Notes: a model not told the origin generated them from the letters alone. A stretch of 64,000 bases of DNA from Dryococelus australis (GCA_029891345.1 CM056994.1:139398457-139462456), one strand, 5' to 3'. Shown: positions 37,013-50,690, numbered from the stretch's first letter. Numbers and translations: made by a program.

Positions 37013-38657
37013 TTCAATGAATGTTTCACTTTTAGTGATAGAGTTGAATTTTATATTTTAAGAAATTTTAAATTATGAATCCTGTCTTTGTGTAAAGTAT
37101 GAGTGTGATTTTACCAGCAAACATCTTCGTGTTTTCTTCAGCTCCATCAGTTGTAATCTGGCTGCTGTGAGAAATATGGTTGTATTTTAAAACTTGGTTG
37201 AACTCTACCAGTTGCAGACAGCGGGGAAACATTGTGATGCGATGCTAAGGGCTCTTTCTACCTGGTTCTGAAAATGTTTTTGTGTGTGACTTTCGATATT
37301 GATAAATTACCTTGAGTCCTTTAACTAGACCAGTGGCCTGGCAAAGTTTTCTCGAGATATCCAAGTCTGTTCCTTTCATTTCAAAATTCATTAATTTAGA
37401 CATGTTTGTTTCTCTCCAACATTTTATGTAAGTTCTCCTCCGCTACTCAGACTGTGTTTAAATCGAAATGTTAATTTTTCTCTGTCATGAAATTGAAATC
37501 AACAAACTTGTATTTTTTTGTGATAGTTAGCAGACAAATAACCTTACTTTTAATTCAAACATACGATTTACCAACATCCACTTGTCTCAAGAACATTGTA
37601 TTTTCATTTAAATGCAGACATATACAAGTACTTCGTCTTCACTCATCCAATCGCCAATCATTCACAAAGTAGTGAGACAGGGAATTTTCAAACTAATAAA
37701 TAAGAAGTCACAGTGTTGAATGTTAACATATAAACAATTTTATTAATTTTATTTAAAAATCATCCTTAAAAGCCAAACTATTTAAATGGCTTTATGAGAA
37801 AAACATTGACGAACACACTAAAAAACACTTGCAATCATATTTTTTTACAAATATATACAAAACCATATTTTTTACATATTTTAAAACAAACATTCATTTT
37901 GCAAACTAAATAACTAAACATTTTTAACAACAATAAGACATTTTACCAAAAACAAGAAATTTTATCAAAAATATTTTATGATTTAAACTACCAAAAATTT
38001 CAACAAAGTGATTTACATCTTAAATCATCTACTACTACAACTACTACGATTACTACTACTACACTTACAAAATCATCTTACACAGATTAGAAGATCAAAA
38101 TTATTTTTTCCAAAAATGATTAACAACATATTTAAAAATAAATTACAGCAATCTGAATATTGTCTTTTTTAAAACCTAAGACTATGGGTATTTACATAAT
38201 TTTTACAGAGTCTTGAAGAGCTCACAAATGCTAAATGAGGAGCATTATTTCTTTGTGTCACATCCTGTTTATTTACTCACACACACATGCTGATGACAGG
38301 GTATAACACACTCACATGCACACAGTTTCCACTAGGTGATTTGTCACATTGTGACTTTCTTCTTTTCATTATTATGTATTGAAGATAGTTGTATTATTGA
38401 TACAGATAAGCCTTACAGATAGGCAAACAGGGAGCAGGAGCATTGAGTGGTGATGTAACACATGTTGTAGATATTTGTAGAGGTTGTGGGCAACTCTAGT
38501 CAGATGTGAAGTTGGTCGTGGAACTGGTGTATGGTGGTGATGGCAGATGGACGTCATTGACGGTGTGATGGTGATAATTGTGGTGTCATGGGTGGACTGC
38601 ATTTATTGTGGTGCTGAAACTATTAGAGGGACGAAAATAAAAAAAATACTTCGGTAA
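37013..38657. other. Polinton interior, 3' of the polymerase
   Basis: AT-rich with CTACTACTA-type microsatellite near 38030. Short open frames are unsupported. No Polinton gene was recognised. Confidence 0.4.
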
Positions 38658-41600
38658 TTAGTAGTGCCCACAAGGTAAGGTTGATATTCCATATGCCTCA
38701 ATGTACCGCTTATCATCCATACCTGACAACACTACCTTGGTTAGGCGATCGGTGTAGACTTGATGAGCACGCGAAGGGACCTGATATTGGTTCCCCAAAA
38801 CCCTTGTGCAATTATCGAGGCAATCTCGATAATCCTCGCACCTGATGACTATAACATTAGGTTATACACCCTTTGCCTTACATATACGTTGTTCATTCTT
38901 AACAATGTATGCATAAAGCTTAGGACGTAAACCCACAAAGTGCGTGATGATGCTACCAGCACATTCATCTTTCATCTCCCTGGTATGGCCTTTGTTCTTG
39001 TGAGAGAATCATTGTGTTTTATCAAGCACATAGTTGGATGTATCAAACTACACCTTTAAATCTGGGGTAATTACTTTATAGATGTCCTCACTAGCTATAG
39101 AATATACCAAGGAATTGGTGTCACAATGAAGAAGGTTTAAGGCTGGCAGAAGAAATTTTGTATGCATGTACTGATAATCAAATTCGTATAGTGTGAATTT
39201 AAAAACACCAAGAATTGCAACACCAGTGTACAAAGATTTGTTGAATGCAACAGAATTCTTTGACATCTCAATAAGGACCAAGTTTTCATCGATAATCTGT
39301 CTTGCATGGAATGTCGGACATCCTATCAGCTCTGGAGCTCCGTAGATTGTGTCATACCTCGAAACGACTCTGATGTCCCTTTCGCAGTGGAAATTCTAAA
39401 AGGTTTTTCCATTAACTGAATTAGTCATTAACATAAAAAACGATTTTCCGAATTTGTTCAGAGCCTGGGCACGTTTCTCAATGTTAAACTCAATGTATGG
39501 ATCCATCCAAGCCTTCTGCTTAAAGCACAAATGCGATGAACAGAGTCGAGTTTGGCCCCATACATTAAGTACTGCCTCAGTGTTTCCCTGCATATAAATG
39601 TTTCTTCTGCAATGCAAATGTTAGAAGGAGTTTCTCATGCGAGCCATTCGGGGGTGTACCATTTTCTGGAGCCAAAGTGTATCATGACACTCCTCTGGAA
39701 AAGACAGATCAACTTCCGCAGAAAAATAAGTGTCATCATCATTCACTGGGTTTGAAAAATGCCTTCTTGAAAACACATTAGCCTCATCCCACTCAGAATT
39801 GCTGATTGGAAGTTTGGACCACATCGTATGACTGTACAACATGTTGTTATCGAAATAGTGTATATATTTCGATGCCACTCTGGGGTCGTTGGCTTCTGCT
39901 TTTTTTTTAAACTTGGGTAATGCCACCCCTTACACCACATTCCACAAAAAATGTATATGTCTGAATAAGTCAACAGCTCTATTTGCACACATGTCATTGA
40001 CAATAAAGTATCCCATGAAAGAGTCGGAGCTGTGATGTACATGACAGGGTCAAGACTGTAATGAGCCAAGCATATGGTCCTGAAATTCTCAAAACATCAG
40101 CCAGCAAACAAGTATCTACATGTAAGTAGTGTATGGCATACTGCAGCAAGTTTATGCAATTGAACGATTCCCATGTGGCTTTGTCATGGGCATAATCCTC
40201 ATCGCTAATGCCTTCGCCTCTCATCGCATTATGAAAGACGTCCTTTGGTGGGAGTGACTTGCACATCAGACTGTCTGGCGACTTAACAAAGTCATAAGGA
40301 AATACTCCCTTCCATTTTGCCAATTTGAATTGGGTGTTGTCTGGAAACATCGAGCAGGTGATACTCAATTGTGCAGGCAGTAAATTACCTGCCAAAGTTT
40401 CCAGAAAGGTGTTCATGAATTAGAATGAATCAATAAAAAGTAACTTGAAATATTGTGCCTTTCCATTGAAATCAATGCCATTCGGAATTTGTTTGGTAAT
40501 ACAGTTGTATTTTTCAAGGGTCATTCCAATCACTTGAATTTTACCTGGGTTTTAGATTATGATGGTTCCATCGAGTTGTGGTATGTGACATACAGGCAAT
40601 GACTTTATGAGAAAGTGAGAATCATAATTCTGCAGGTTATGAAAAACAGCGACAAGTTATCTTTTGACAATCTGAAATTTAATTTGAACTTACTATGTGT
40701 GCGAACTCTGATTTCGACCATCAGGTGGTCATGATAGACAACAATATAATCTGTGTGGAGTATTTCTGTACAAATGCGACAACCTTTCTGAGCAGCCAAC
40801 CTTGCTTCATCAGCAGCGGTTTTTGACTTCATCGGAACAATCAAGTTGTAGATTCCTGAAACTCACTTTGTAAGTTCAACTAATTGGCATATATATAATC
40901 AGCACCCACAAACACAAAATAGTCACATAAAATTGGATTTTATGAGCAGACCAACAAAATGTTACAAGCATATGGAACATGTTGGTTAATGGTAGTTATA
41001 TTACTAGTTTCATCATTTGGCAAGCAAGTGGACATGGGTTTCAGGCAACTTTCAACGTCGCAATAGGCGATGAAACCCAATCACTGCTGTTTGTCTGAAT
41101 CTTTAAATTGCAAGTACTTGTTGTTCCCAGTGGGGAAAGTACTGTGAACAGCCTATTGTTGCTGGTAAAGAATAGAGTGACTTGCAAGTTTCTCCTCAGT
41201 TCTGAAATACTAAAGACAATGCTTGCAAACTTGTTTCTTACTCTTCATCTTACTCAGGTGACTATCAACCAGCTGGGACAAATTTCTAATACAGACAAAA
41301 TGCAAATGTGTGGCATTTCCACTCGCATGAATCGCCAAAATTATTACTTGTTTATCACATTATGTACAGGAGAAATATGTATGGGTACTACAACCACACT
41401 TTTTCGCAAGTTTCTTCAATTATATTGCTAACTTTGTCCACCCAACAGTAGACATGATAGATATAGAATTGTTCTCCTCGAACTTACGAATATCCTGTAT
41501 GACTACAGGAGTCGACAGACCTTCAGTATTCAAAACCTTGTGAGGGTTTGGATATGAAGTAATTCTTTTGCAATTTCATGAGGCAGGACACATAGATGCT

Positions 41601-42625
41601 ATCACAGAATAGTGTTAACCCATTCCCCCTGGGCAGTGTACATCGACACAAGTTTTCCTATCAGCAATAAACTTTGGTAGTTTATTGTGCACAGCACTGA
41701 TGCTGAACGGCCACTATTAGCTTACATGTACATCCGTGTATGTCAATATATACAGACTCCAGCCAGAACCACACACACTAAACTCATCAAGCCTATTTGT
41801 GAGATAAGGAACAATATCATCCTCATAGATTAAACCCACATCAGATGAAAGCAGGACTGGGAGTAGTTTACTTTAAAAATAAATGATTTCTGTAGCACCT
41901 TGTTGTGCTGTGAGGGATTTCAAATACTTACCAGCTATGGCAACTGAAAATCTAATAGGCCAGGGTGATACCAGTATTAAGCTTAATAAATGGATCTTTT
42001 ACCTCTGAAAAAATCGAAAAGTCCATGTCACTGTCAAACCTATCGCTAAGTATCCGCACGTAATTTAGCCTTCCCGCGAATGCCGTACCCATGAGTTCTA
42101 CAAAGCTTCCTCTGAGGATGCAGAATCGGAAAACAAATTATTTTCTGGCGCCCTTGGTGAAATATTTATAATCGACTAGAAAGTTGGTTGTGAAATGGTT
42201 TGAGCATTCTCCGAATCACATGAATCTTCCGGGTCTGATAGAAATAAGTCATCATTTAAAATATCAACTTTCTCAAGTTTGGGGGAAGCGGTCATGTTTT
42301 GACCTTTGGGCGTAAACGATAAGTCCGTAAGTGAATCTGTGTTCGAATCACTTTAGTAGAGATTGTCTTCAAATAGATTAACTCATAACTGCTTAGGCAA
42401 AGGGACACTTTCTCGACAGCTTCCTGTAGACTGTCTTTGCATCTGCGAATCAGAATCTGAATCGTTTATGTAAAGATCTTCGAGCAAGATGTCAACACTG
42501 GATTGCTTACACTCACACATTTTAACTAAAAGTTTCTTTAGTTCCCCCTCTACAACAGCTACAACATCATAATAAATTAAATCAAAGTGCCTCATCGTTC
42601 TGAAAATATAGATAAATATGACCAC
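38658..42625 (-). pseudogene. Polinton protein-primed family B DNA polymerase (decayed)
   Basis: The minus strand encodes, with many stops and frameshifts, a full-length-like Polinton polymerase. An N-terminal region near 41.2-41.85 kb contains KFEENNSISI and a finger CKHCL.YFRTEEKLASH. VYHDHLMVEIRVR with NFRLSKD (about 40.7 kb) and YDSH (exonuclease region, split by a frameshift) follow. Next come PPKDVFHNAMRGEGISDEDY, TAPTLSWDTLL, DNNMLYSHTM (motif A region), NSVNGKT (motif B, usually NS.YG/FG) and HCDTNS (motif C). The last segment, DECAGSIITHFVGLRPKLY..., ends STLPCGHY followed by TAA at 38658. Motif C lacks the second catalytic aspartate (DTN instead of DTD). The most upstream part (41.9-42.6 kb) is an acidic SDSDS-rich region that may be its N-terminal extension. 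Confidence 0.92.
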
Positions 42626-43732
42626 TTTATTCCCTGATCACATCAGAGTTGTAATTAATAGTTAAATAATCACTATATTATTTAATATAAATAAATTTAT
42701 TTTTGAGGGAACTGTGGGTTTATTGGAAAGTCAGTTGACTACAGAGAAGTGTTTTTACCAAAGGTATAGGGATGAGTAATTCTATAGTCTTGAGTATAAA
42801 GTCTAATAGCAGATGTCTGAAAATTGAGTGTGTATGAAGCAAGGACTCAAAAGACGATGAGGGTGAATCACGCATAGTTGGAGCAGCATAAAAGACAGTG
42901 TGCATAGGCTGGAGTTTTGATGCAGTCGCAGAGCTGAGGGGGAGAAAATGGTTCAGTAAACCGTCACAGTCCACTCCTTATGCCATTGTCCATGCACAAT
43001 TTCGTCCTATGACTTCCCCTTCCCCCTAATGATGCACAAAGCCAATGGGCATGCATTTGCAGCAGTGGGAGGAAGACTGGGCACTTCCACTCTGGCCACA
43101 CTACTCTGATGATTCCACTTCACACCAAGAGTTCCTGTTACACAGCTCGCGTCCACTATACAATGCACCATATCCTGGGACCTACCTCACCTCGCCTGTT
43201 TTTTAACCAGTTTTAAATTTTAAAGCAAGCACACTTGGTTCAGAATATTGCATTGAATTTTAAGCCCAGTATTAAAAACTTTACATCTTAAATACGCTCT
43301 TTTTGAAAAATACTTTAAGTTACTCGATGCCATCAAAACTTATGTACACCTTAAAAACTAGTGTATACCATCATAACCATTTATACCATGAAAAAAATGA
43401 GTATTACACCATAAAAATTATGAATAAATAACTGTAAAAATTTGTGAATATTAAACCATAAGAATTTTATGAATAAAACACTATAAAGATATGTTCTAGG
43501 GCACACCATAAAAATTTACTTAAATTTGATAATGAATGTTGTGTATACATATTAGCAAGGGAGCAATACACTGGATATTAATTAAACTAACACTTAATAT
43601 TAAATAAATTAATATAACTGATACTCAACTCTCTATTTCTCTGTGCCACACTCGCATTTACCCAACAACTTTTGAAATGAAATGTCTTAAAATTTACTTA
43701 AATACCCAATCGACTACATCACATATACACCA
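42626..43732. other. Polinton interior, spacer
   Basis: An 84-codon minus-strand frame (42720-42974) is unsupported. The stretch 42980-43200 is GC-richer and could hold the polymerase promoter, but no element can be named. Confidence 0.35.
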
Positions 43733-44525
43733 AAAACATTTCATTTGTTAGAAATACTCAAGGCTCATATATTCATCTTTCAATCATCCTTCACTAAACA
43801 GCTCACACAGAACAATTTTGCGAGCTGAGATTATGTACCTCTTGAATACACAAGGTGTATACAGAATAGTTCTCTCTTGTTTTAGCCCCATCATAGATCA
43901 TACAACATTCATAACCAAAACCCATTCCTAAATCTCTCTTTAAAAAAATGCTTACAATCTAAAATATATATGCCCAACCCATCCACCACGTACTTATCAA
44001 AAATATTTCATTTGTTAGAAATACTCAAGGTTCATATATTCATCTTTCAATTGTCCTTCACTAAACAGCTCACACAGAACAAGTTTGGGGGCTGAGGTTA
44101 CACACTTCCTGAATATGTGAGTCATATCCTGAGTTGTTCTCCCTTGTTTTAGCTGTTCCACAGTTCATACCCCATACATACAACCCTCCCTAGAACATTT
44201 CTTAAAAGTACACCAACAACCCAACTAAAATTTAATGAAAATACAATATCACTCTGCCCTCACACTCGCAGTCATACAACTATTTTCCTCGCATTACTTT
44301 GAATTATTATTCTAGATGATATTGAAATATATTTACAAGTGTTTAATAATGTAGAGAGGGCCTGAATTCTAGATATTGTCTCGACCTTCTGACCATAGTG
44401 CAATACTATGGCAGTCATTCAGTAACTCCCTCTAAACTCTATTAATTTTCCTCTTAAATATATGCCAACAACCCACCTAAAATTTATTGAAAACACAAAT
44501 TTCCCCTACACTCACAATCATGCAC
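43733..44525. repeat. Direct repeats of ~260 bp in Polinton interior
   Basis: Two long copies share TTTCATTTGTTAGAAATACT, TTCACTAAACAGCTCACACA and CTTGTTTTAGC, starting near 43733 and 43997. A shorter block with CAACAACCCA.CTAAAATTTA recurs near 44216 and 44467. Non-coding. Confidence 0.8.
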
Positions 44526-44689
44526 ACATATAGAGTTGAATTAACATTAACTAATACTAAACTACGAATTACACTTTATTAAATTCTAAACAAAAAGATA
44601 TCAAACACATAATACAATTTATAAAATGGCTTTCACACTCTAAATACTTTTTAAACGATTTTAAAACAAGATATTTTACTTCAAATTAT

Positions 44690-44960
44690 TTATTAAAAGT
44701 TTACAAAATTTCTTTCAAGTTCTAAAGTCTTGTTTATGATGATTTTAAATAAAGTTCCTTCAAGTTTGAACAATTTATTAAGAGTTTATTAATTTCTTTC
44801 AAATTCTAAAGACTTGTTTAAAGATTTTAAAGAATCATAATTCAGTTCGTTAAAAGTTTAAATAATTTTAAGAAAAGTTCTTTCAAGATTAAACAATTAA
44901 CTAAATATTTTTAAAATTTCTTTCAAATTCTAAAGACTTGTTTAATTATTTTAAAGCACT
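44690..44960. repeat. AT-rich tandem repeat
   Basis: At least three copies of TTTCTTTCAA.TTCTAAAG.C with TTGTTTA, about 85-125 bp apart. Confidence 0.75.
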
Positions 44961-45177
44961 ACATTCAGTTTTTTTTAAAGATTAAATAATTTTAAAGATA
45001 GTTAAATAAATCATATAAATGTTATACAATTTGAACGAAAATGTTTGAATTCTGATAAGAAAGTTACTAAAAGATGAAATGCCATCAAAATTAAATATTG
45101 TTTTTTAGATAAATTTATAAAAAAAATAATTACGAAAATACTTCAAAACAATTAAGAATCCAAAATTATCCGCTTAC

Positions 45178-45610
45178 TTGAACTCTGGTAGTGAAGCTGG
45201 TAAGCTTCGAACGAGACCTGAACCCAGGGTCAAGCTGGTTAAAAATAAGCTCTCTCAGGCAGGCAAAAGTCCGGGGTGTCTACTCCAGCAGACGTGCGGT
45301 CGGACAAATTGTCAAGAAAGCAGACGAATTCCCCAGCGGGCGGTGAATTGGAAGTGAGGCAAAAGGTCGGTAGCAAGAAGTTATTCACTGCACAACCCCG
45401 TCATGCCAGGTCATGGCAGAGTTAACCGAAAGACCATGGCCTTGAGTAATATCCAAGGTAGGCAGGCAGCCCTTAGCAGTCTGGACTGGTTCACAGATAG
45501 GACGATACTCTTGTGCACTGGAGGGGAGATGCTACCTCCATGAAGTTCAATCAACAAATGGCGAGCTGGGGGTGGGTGGTCCTATTTTTACCCAATATCC
45601 CTCCCGTGTC
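45178..45610. other. GC-richer island inside Polinton
   Basis: A sharply bounded ~430-bp block of balanced composition sits between AT-rich repeats, ending with CCCTCCCGTGTCGAAAAAACT. No open frame, tRNA structure or known repeat was recognised. It may be a separate insertion. Confidence 0.4.
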
Positions 45611-45964
45611 GAAAAAACTGATATTGTGTAATTTTCTATCAAAATTGATTAAACAAATATATATTACATGTTTGAATTGGTTATAACACATTTTTAAGCA
45701 AATTTGGTGCATTTAAAAGGATTTTGTACAACTTTTTGAAATTTGGCATGAATATGTTAGAATACAACATGTATCTATTCGGTTTTAAGCCATTGGATTT
45801 GAATTATGATCTTATTTAACGATATTATACATGAACAATTGTAACTCTAATATATATATGTTTTTTTTTATTATGTGTTTTGTTTGCTATTCCTTTTATG
45901 TAATATTGTTACAATAGAACCTACCTATCACTTAAAGTCAGAAACTACATTATATTCATAAATG

Positions 45965-46105
45965 ATCTAGCTGGGACTCGAACCTAGAAACTTAGTATTA
46001 TCAAACATGACCTAACCAAGACTCGAACCCAGCTTATATTAACCTAGCCTTATATGTGATTCGAACCCAGTGCCTCCTTGTATAAACTGATTACTCTATG
46101 GAGGG
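45965..46105 (-). repeat. Three tRNA B-box-like motifs in a row
   Basis: On the minus strand, GGGTTCGAATC, GGGTTCGAGTC and AGGTTCGAGTCCC occur about 40-45 bp apart, each close to the RNA polymerase III B-box consensus. The first is preceded by a region loosely like a tRNA. Probably SINE-derived. Confidence 0.5.
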
Positions 46106-46718
46106 AGGCGACATTTAATAATTAATTTTGCATATTTAAAGTGATAAGTAAAAATAACGTTAGTCAGGTTATTCAACATATATCTTTGTCAGGTTGAAGT
46201 ACATACCTTTAGTTGAATAGTAATTTTTGAGGGAACTAATAGTCTAATTGTTATCAGATTCTTATTTACATCACTATTTTGTGTTAACGCAAAATACTTT
46301 TAATAAAAATTAAAGAATCTCTCCTTGCCGAATTAGTTCAATTACTTTTTTCTCCATCTCTCTGTCGAGAAAAGAACTTTCTTAGGAAACATATTCACGT
46401 TTAATAAGGAATAGGTTAAATAAAAGTGAAAAACATTCATTATACAAGATACATTTACTGACAAAATATATACAAACATATTTTATTATCATCATTATTT
46501 CGATAAAACTAAATATAATTTTTTCAAAACACATCTAACTATAGGACATCCCAAGTATTACCACACACACATAAAACGAGTATTGAATGATCCGGAAATT
46601 TATGTACAACACTAACAAGTACAGGATGTCACACAAATTACTCAATTATTTAAATAATACAGGTAGATTAAAAAATATATTTACAACATTAAAAAAAATA
46701 CACTTTGCTCCAAAACAA
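46106..46718. other. Polinton interior, AT-rich spacer
   Basis: Nothing recognised. Confidence 0.4.
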
Positions 46719-49700
46719 CTACCAGATAAAATAAAACATTGGAAACTCTAAAGTTGACTTAGAATGTTTTTGTAAACTGTTAGCAACTTCTGTGAATAAA
46801 GTCTTCATGCATTTTCTTAATATTGGATCCAGACCCCCTTCTTGAGTTCTACTTTCAAGGAGGGAGAGATTCTTATACCCTGGTTTTAACCTGTATGTTT
46901 GCACACAGATGTCCTTTATAAGTAAGGGCATGTAAAACGATCCTTTCAATGAAGTCATGATATGTTTCAACACAAAGTGAGTTCATATCTTCAATACTAG
47001 ATGGAACAGGTGTGTTAGTAGTCTTATAAAACACTGGACATTTCTTGTTATCACTGCACTGTGTGAGTTCGTGACTCTTTTCATCTCCTAGAGAAAAACA
47101 AATTTCTGTAAATTAAAAATATAGTCACAAGGTGCCATAAATTCTCGCAAAAGTCTGTCACACCATACAGCTAAGTTATATTGGACTTTCCTTGTTTGAC
47201 ACTGACATAATAATTTGCAGGACAAAAATACGCCATGCTGCTGCTATGACATTCAACACTCGACTGAGAAGATTTAACAAGGAACAATGTATGTATATTG
47301 ATAAATTCATTCTCTAAATTTGCAAGGTGAATCGTGTTTTAGGGCTAAATTTTATTTTTGCTAATTTCATTGCTCGATGTACATAACATTTTGATGAAAC
47401 ACACCCAGTATGAGAGAACAAACCAAACTTGTTTTTCCAATAATGATATAAAGTATGAAGATTATTATTACATTATTTGAAATACAGATTGGGCAAAATA
47501 GAGCCTCTATTATAAACAAGATGTTTCAAACATTATTCTTTCTCACAATATGACATTACAATGGGTTTGCCTTTAAGCTTACTCTTATGATCTACTCTGT
47601 GTGATCTGTAATGGTTTACAAGACCTTCAGAACTGCTGTAATTAGTCAAAATGATATCAAAATCAGTTGGTTTTTTACATGATGTAAAAACTTGAGAGGA
47701 ATACATTTGAAATGAATGCCTGGCTCACATATTTCCTTATAAACAAAATATGAATATACTGTGCTATAAGCTACAGAATACAAACCTTTAGTAATAAACA
47801 CATACTTGCAAATTGGTGAGAACATTATTCCGAATTAGCAACTACACATGCATATAAATTACACTTGGACAAGAAAACTAATCCTCCTTGTTCGAAAATA
47901 AATTTATGGATGTCCCTGTAGCAGGTCTCCTTCCAACGAACGGTGATTCCCCGGTGAGGTCTTTTGAGCTGGTAGTCGATTAATCCATGTCAAAATTTTC
48001 TTTTCTATCGCCTCAGTAAGACTGGCAATTATCAAATCTTCTAATGTTGTTGGCAAGTCACTTACTGTTGGGGGAAGATATTTCACAGCACAATCGTTTC
48101 ATGATATTCCTTCTCCAAAGTAAATTCAAAGACTGTTGTCGAAAGTGTAACAACCAATGTTCTATATTGATAAAGATACGAATGTGTAGAATACTATCAT
48201 ACAGATTAAAGAAATATCTTATGTATCCAATTTGCAGGACCTTGTATGCATCTGTAGGATTGAAGATTCTAGTCACGACTGACAATTTAATACTGAACGA
48301 TATTCTTTATATAGTTGTTGTAAAATCACTTTTTTATAATTTTTTTACTGTTCTTGGTAAGCCAAATTACACAATTCCACATGCCACAAGGAGAAATTAA
48401 TTCTTGGTCACCAATATAAATAAAATGTTGTTCGTTGTTGCATTGTTCTGTCCAAACTGTATTAAGAGAACAGCAAATACATACCTTCTGCATGATATAT
48501 TTGAGTTTCTGTAGGGCTTGCATTTGGTGATGTATCTACTGTAAGCTTCAAATTCTAGTTGACCTTCATTACAAGGTAGTGTGTTGTCAGGATGTAAATT
48601 ATATAAAGGACAATAATTTTGCCTATAACATACGTCGAAAACTTTGAAAGTTTCTGGTGGACTGATTAACAAGAAATGTCAATGTTCATCTAATGTGCAC
48701 ATCTGTATCTGTAGTTTACTATCTTCATTTTCAATTTTAAACCACACTTGCCTGAATCCTGGAGTAACACTAGCATACTGAAGTGATGAGCCGAATGTCT
48801 CCATTGTAAATGATGCTCTGGTGTACGATTCTCTCCTTCTCTATATAGGCACATGTTCTTCCAGTTTGTGGTAATTAGTTGTTCAACAACAACTTTGATA
48901 GATCAAATTTACAAACACAAACAATGCTGTTCCAAACTTCACAGTCCCACATTCCACATGGTGCTCGTAGAAGTCTGCTACTATCTTGTATTTGCATGAT
49001 GTGTTCCTTATTATTACATGTTTCAGTCCATGTGGACTGAATAGTTGTCGTGAAATTCTCTAATCAATTTATATTTGATTTGATTAAAACCTTGTTCGTT
49101 CGTTATTGCCACACTGGGATTTTTAAAACATAGGTTCCAAGAAGAACAGGATAGTTCGCTGTCAGGCTGCGAATTAAAAACCGGACAGTATTCTTCTTCA
49201 TAACACAACACTTATTCTGTATACATGCTTTCTCCGAAACTTTTTTCGAAATTCCAATGTACATCTCCGTTGCACATCTGTGTTTGGAAGTATATGCTGC
49301 CTAGAGACTGGAACCATACTTTCTTGTGTCCTCGAAACATGCTGGAGCACGCCCTCTCTGGATCGGGTTTCTCCATTTTTTTTTCCAAAATCTTATGATA
49401 CCTGGGACAAATCATTTTCGAAAGTTAATAAATCTACACATAGGTAGGATGTTGGTACAAATATTCTCTTATTGCTTTGCTTTTACAATGTGAACAGAAT
49501 GGTTTTTACTCACTGCGATTTGTATTATAGCATTTGACTATTTAATTAATGATGGAACAGTCATGGTATCTTCTGATATTTATTACTTCTGGATTGGTTA
49601 AACTTTTTAAAATTTCCTTCTGTGTTTTTCCTAGCACATATATGGGATAGTCTTTGGGTAGCGCATCATTTACATATTGAAAATATTTTTTGTAAGCTAT

Positions 49701-49910
49701 GTCACCCGAGTCCCATTTCAGGTTGTGTATCTCGTAAATCTGTTCCCAGAACATCATTTTAACTTCAGGTTTTAAACTCTACCAAGGTCTGGGAGATTTA
49801 TAGCATAATAATTTAGAGTCATTTGCATTGGTTGTATAAGGAATAACAAAATCATTAATTACAAAAGAATTGTCTTGGTAGTTTTCGAAACCTTGCATCT
49901 AGCACATCAT
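46719..49910 (-). pseudogene. Repeated cysteine/tryptophan-module gene relic in Polinton
   Basis: Several minus-strand open segments appear to belong to one modular protein. Two modules have the same order: VWF....I..Q.QMC...HW.F, then CY...YCP..N..PD..L.C, then WTE.CNN..H followed by PCGMW.C..W. The first spans about 49415-48925 and the second about 48755-48370. A possible third fragment (about 47070-46990) has only CPVFYK. Upstream, 49542-49757 encodes KKYFQYVNDALPKDYPIYV. The pieces are in different frames and some begin after AG acceptor-like sites (e.g. TTTGTCCCAG before 49398), so exons or frameshifts are both possible. I do not recognise the family. It is not a usual Polinton core gene and may be captured cargo. 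Confidence 0.45.
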
Positions 49911-50394
49911 TTTTACATTATCAGTTTATACACTATTTACAAAAAGTCTCTCATAAAAAGGTATCTTAATTCATTTATACAATGGCAGTGCTCGCCTCAG
50001 AATCTACTTCATCGACTCCTTAATAGACCATTACAACATCTGGAATGATTCTAGCTTCAAGTAACTGTTCCAGCCTGTGCGACATACAATTCCTCCACAT
50101 ATGTTGCAAATTCCCATCATTAGCAAAGGCAGGCATGTTGTAAGGACAGTCTTAACATGGCAAATAAGATACAATATCCTCATTAGCTTGTAAATGTTAA
50201 TCAAAAAATGAATCCACTAGTTTTATTTTGTGGCCCACAAAATAAATTGTAAATTATTTCAGCAACACTCTCCGTTGGGAGCAGTCCAAACTAAATGTTT
50301 AAATACATTCAGAATCACAATTTTCACATTAGTGATCTTGATGCATTGTACCTATTGCGACCTGATGCAGATATGAAAATCCCTTGGAGATATA
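49911..50394. other. Polinton interior, spacer
   Basis: No supported gene. Confidence 0.4.
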
Positions 50395-50690
50395 GAGGAT
50401 GTGTGTTGAAGTTGTAATAGATGCCTATCGTTGTAGTAGATACCTGTCGTAGTAGATGCCTGTCATAGTAAGTGGCTGTCATAGTAGATGCCTGTCATTG
50501 TAGTGGATGCTTGGAACTGTAGTACATGTCTGTCATTGTAGTAGACACTTGCCATTGTAATGGACCTCTGGAGCTGCAGTAGATATCTGTTGTAAGAGGA
50601 TGCCTGTCATTGTAGTGGATGCCTGGAAGTTTAGTAGATGCTAGGAGTTGTAGAGGATGTCTGGCATCATAGTAAATGCCTAAGTCTCAC
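50395..50690. repeat. ~20-bp minisatellite
   Basis: Some 13 units of a GTAGTAGATGCCTGTCATT-like sequence with variable substitutions. Confidence 0.85.

Noticed and set aside
41108..41431. 107-codon plus-strand frame
   Set aside because: It is the antisense shadow of the Polinton polymerase N-terminal region on the minus strand.
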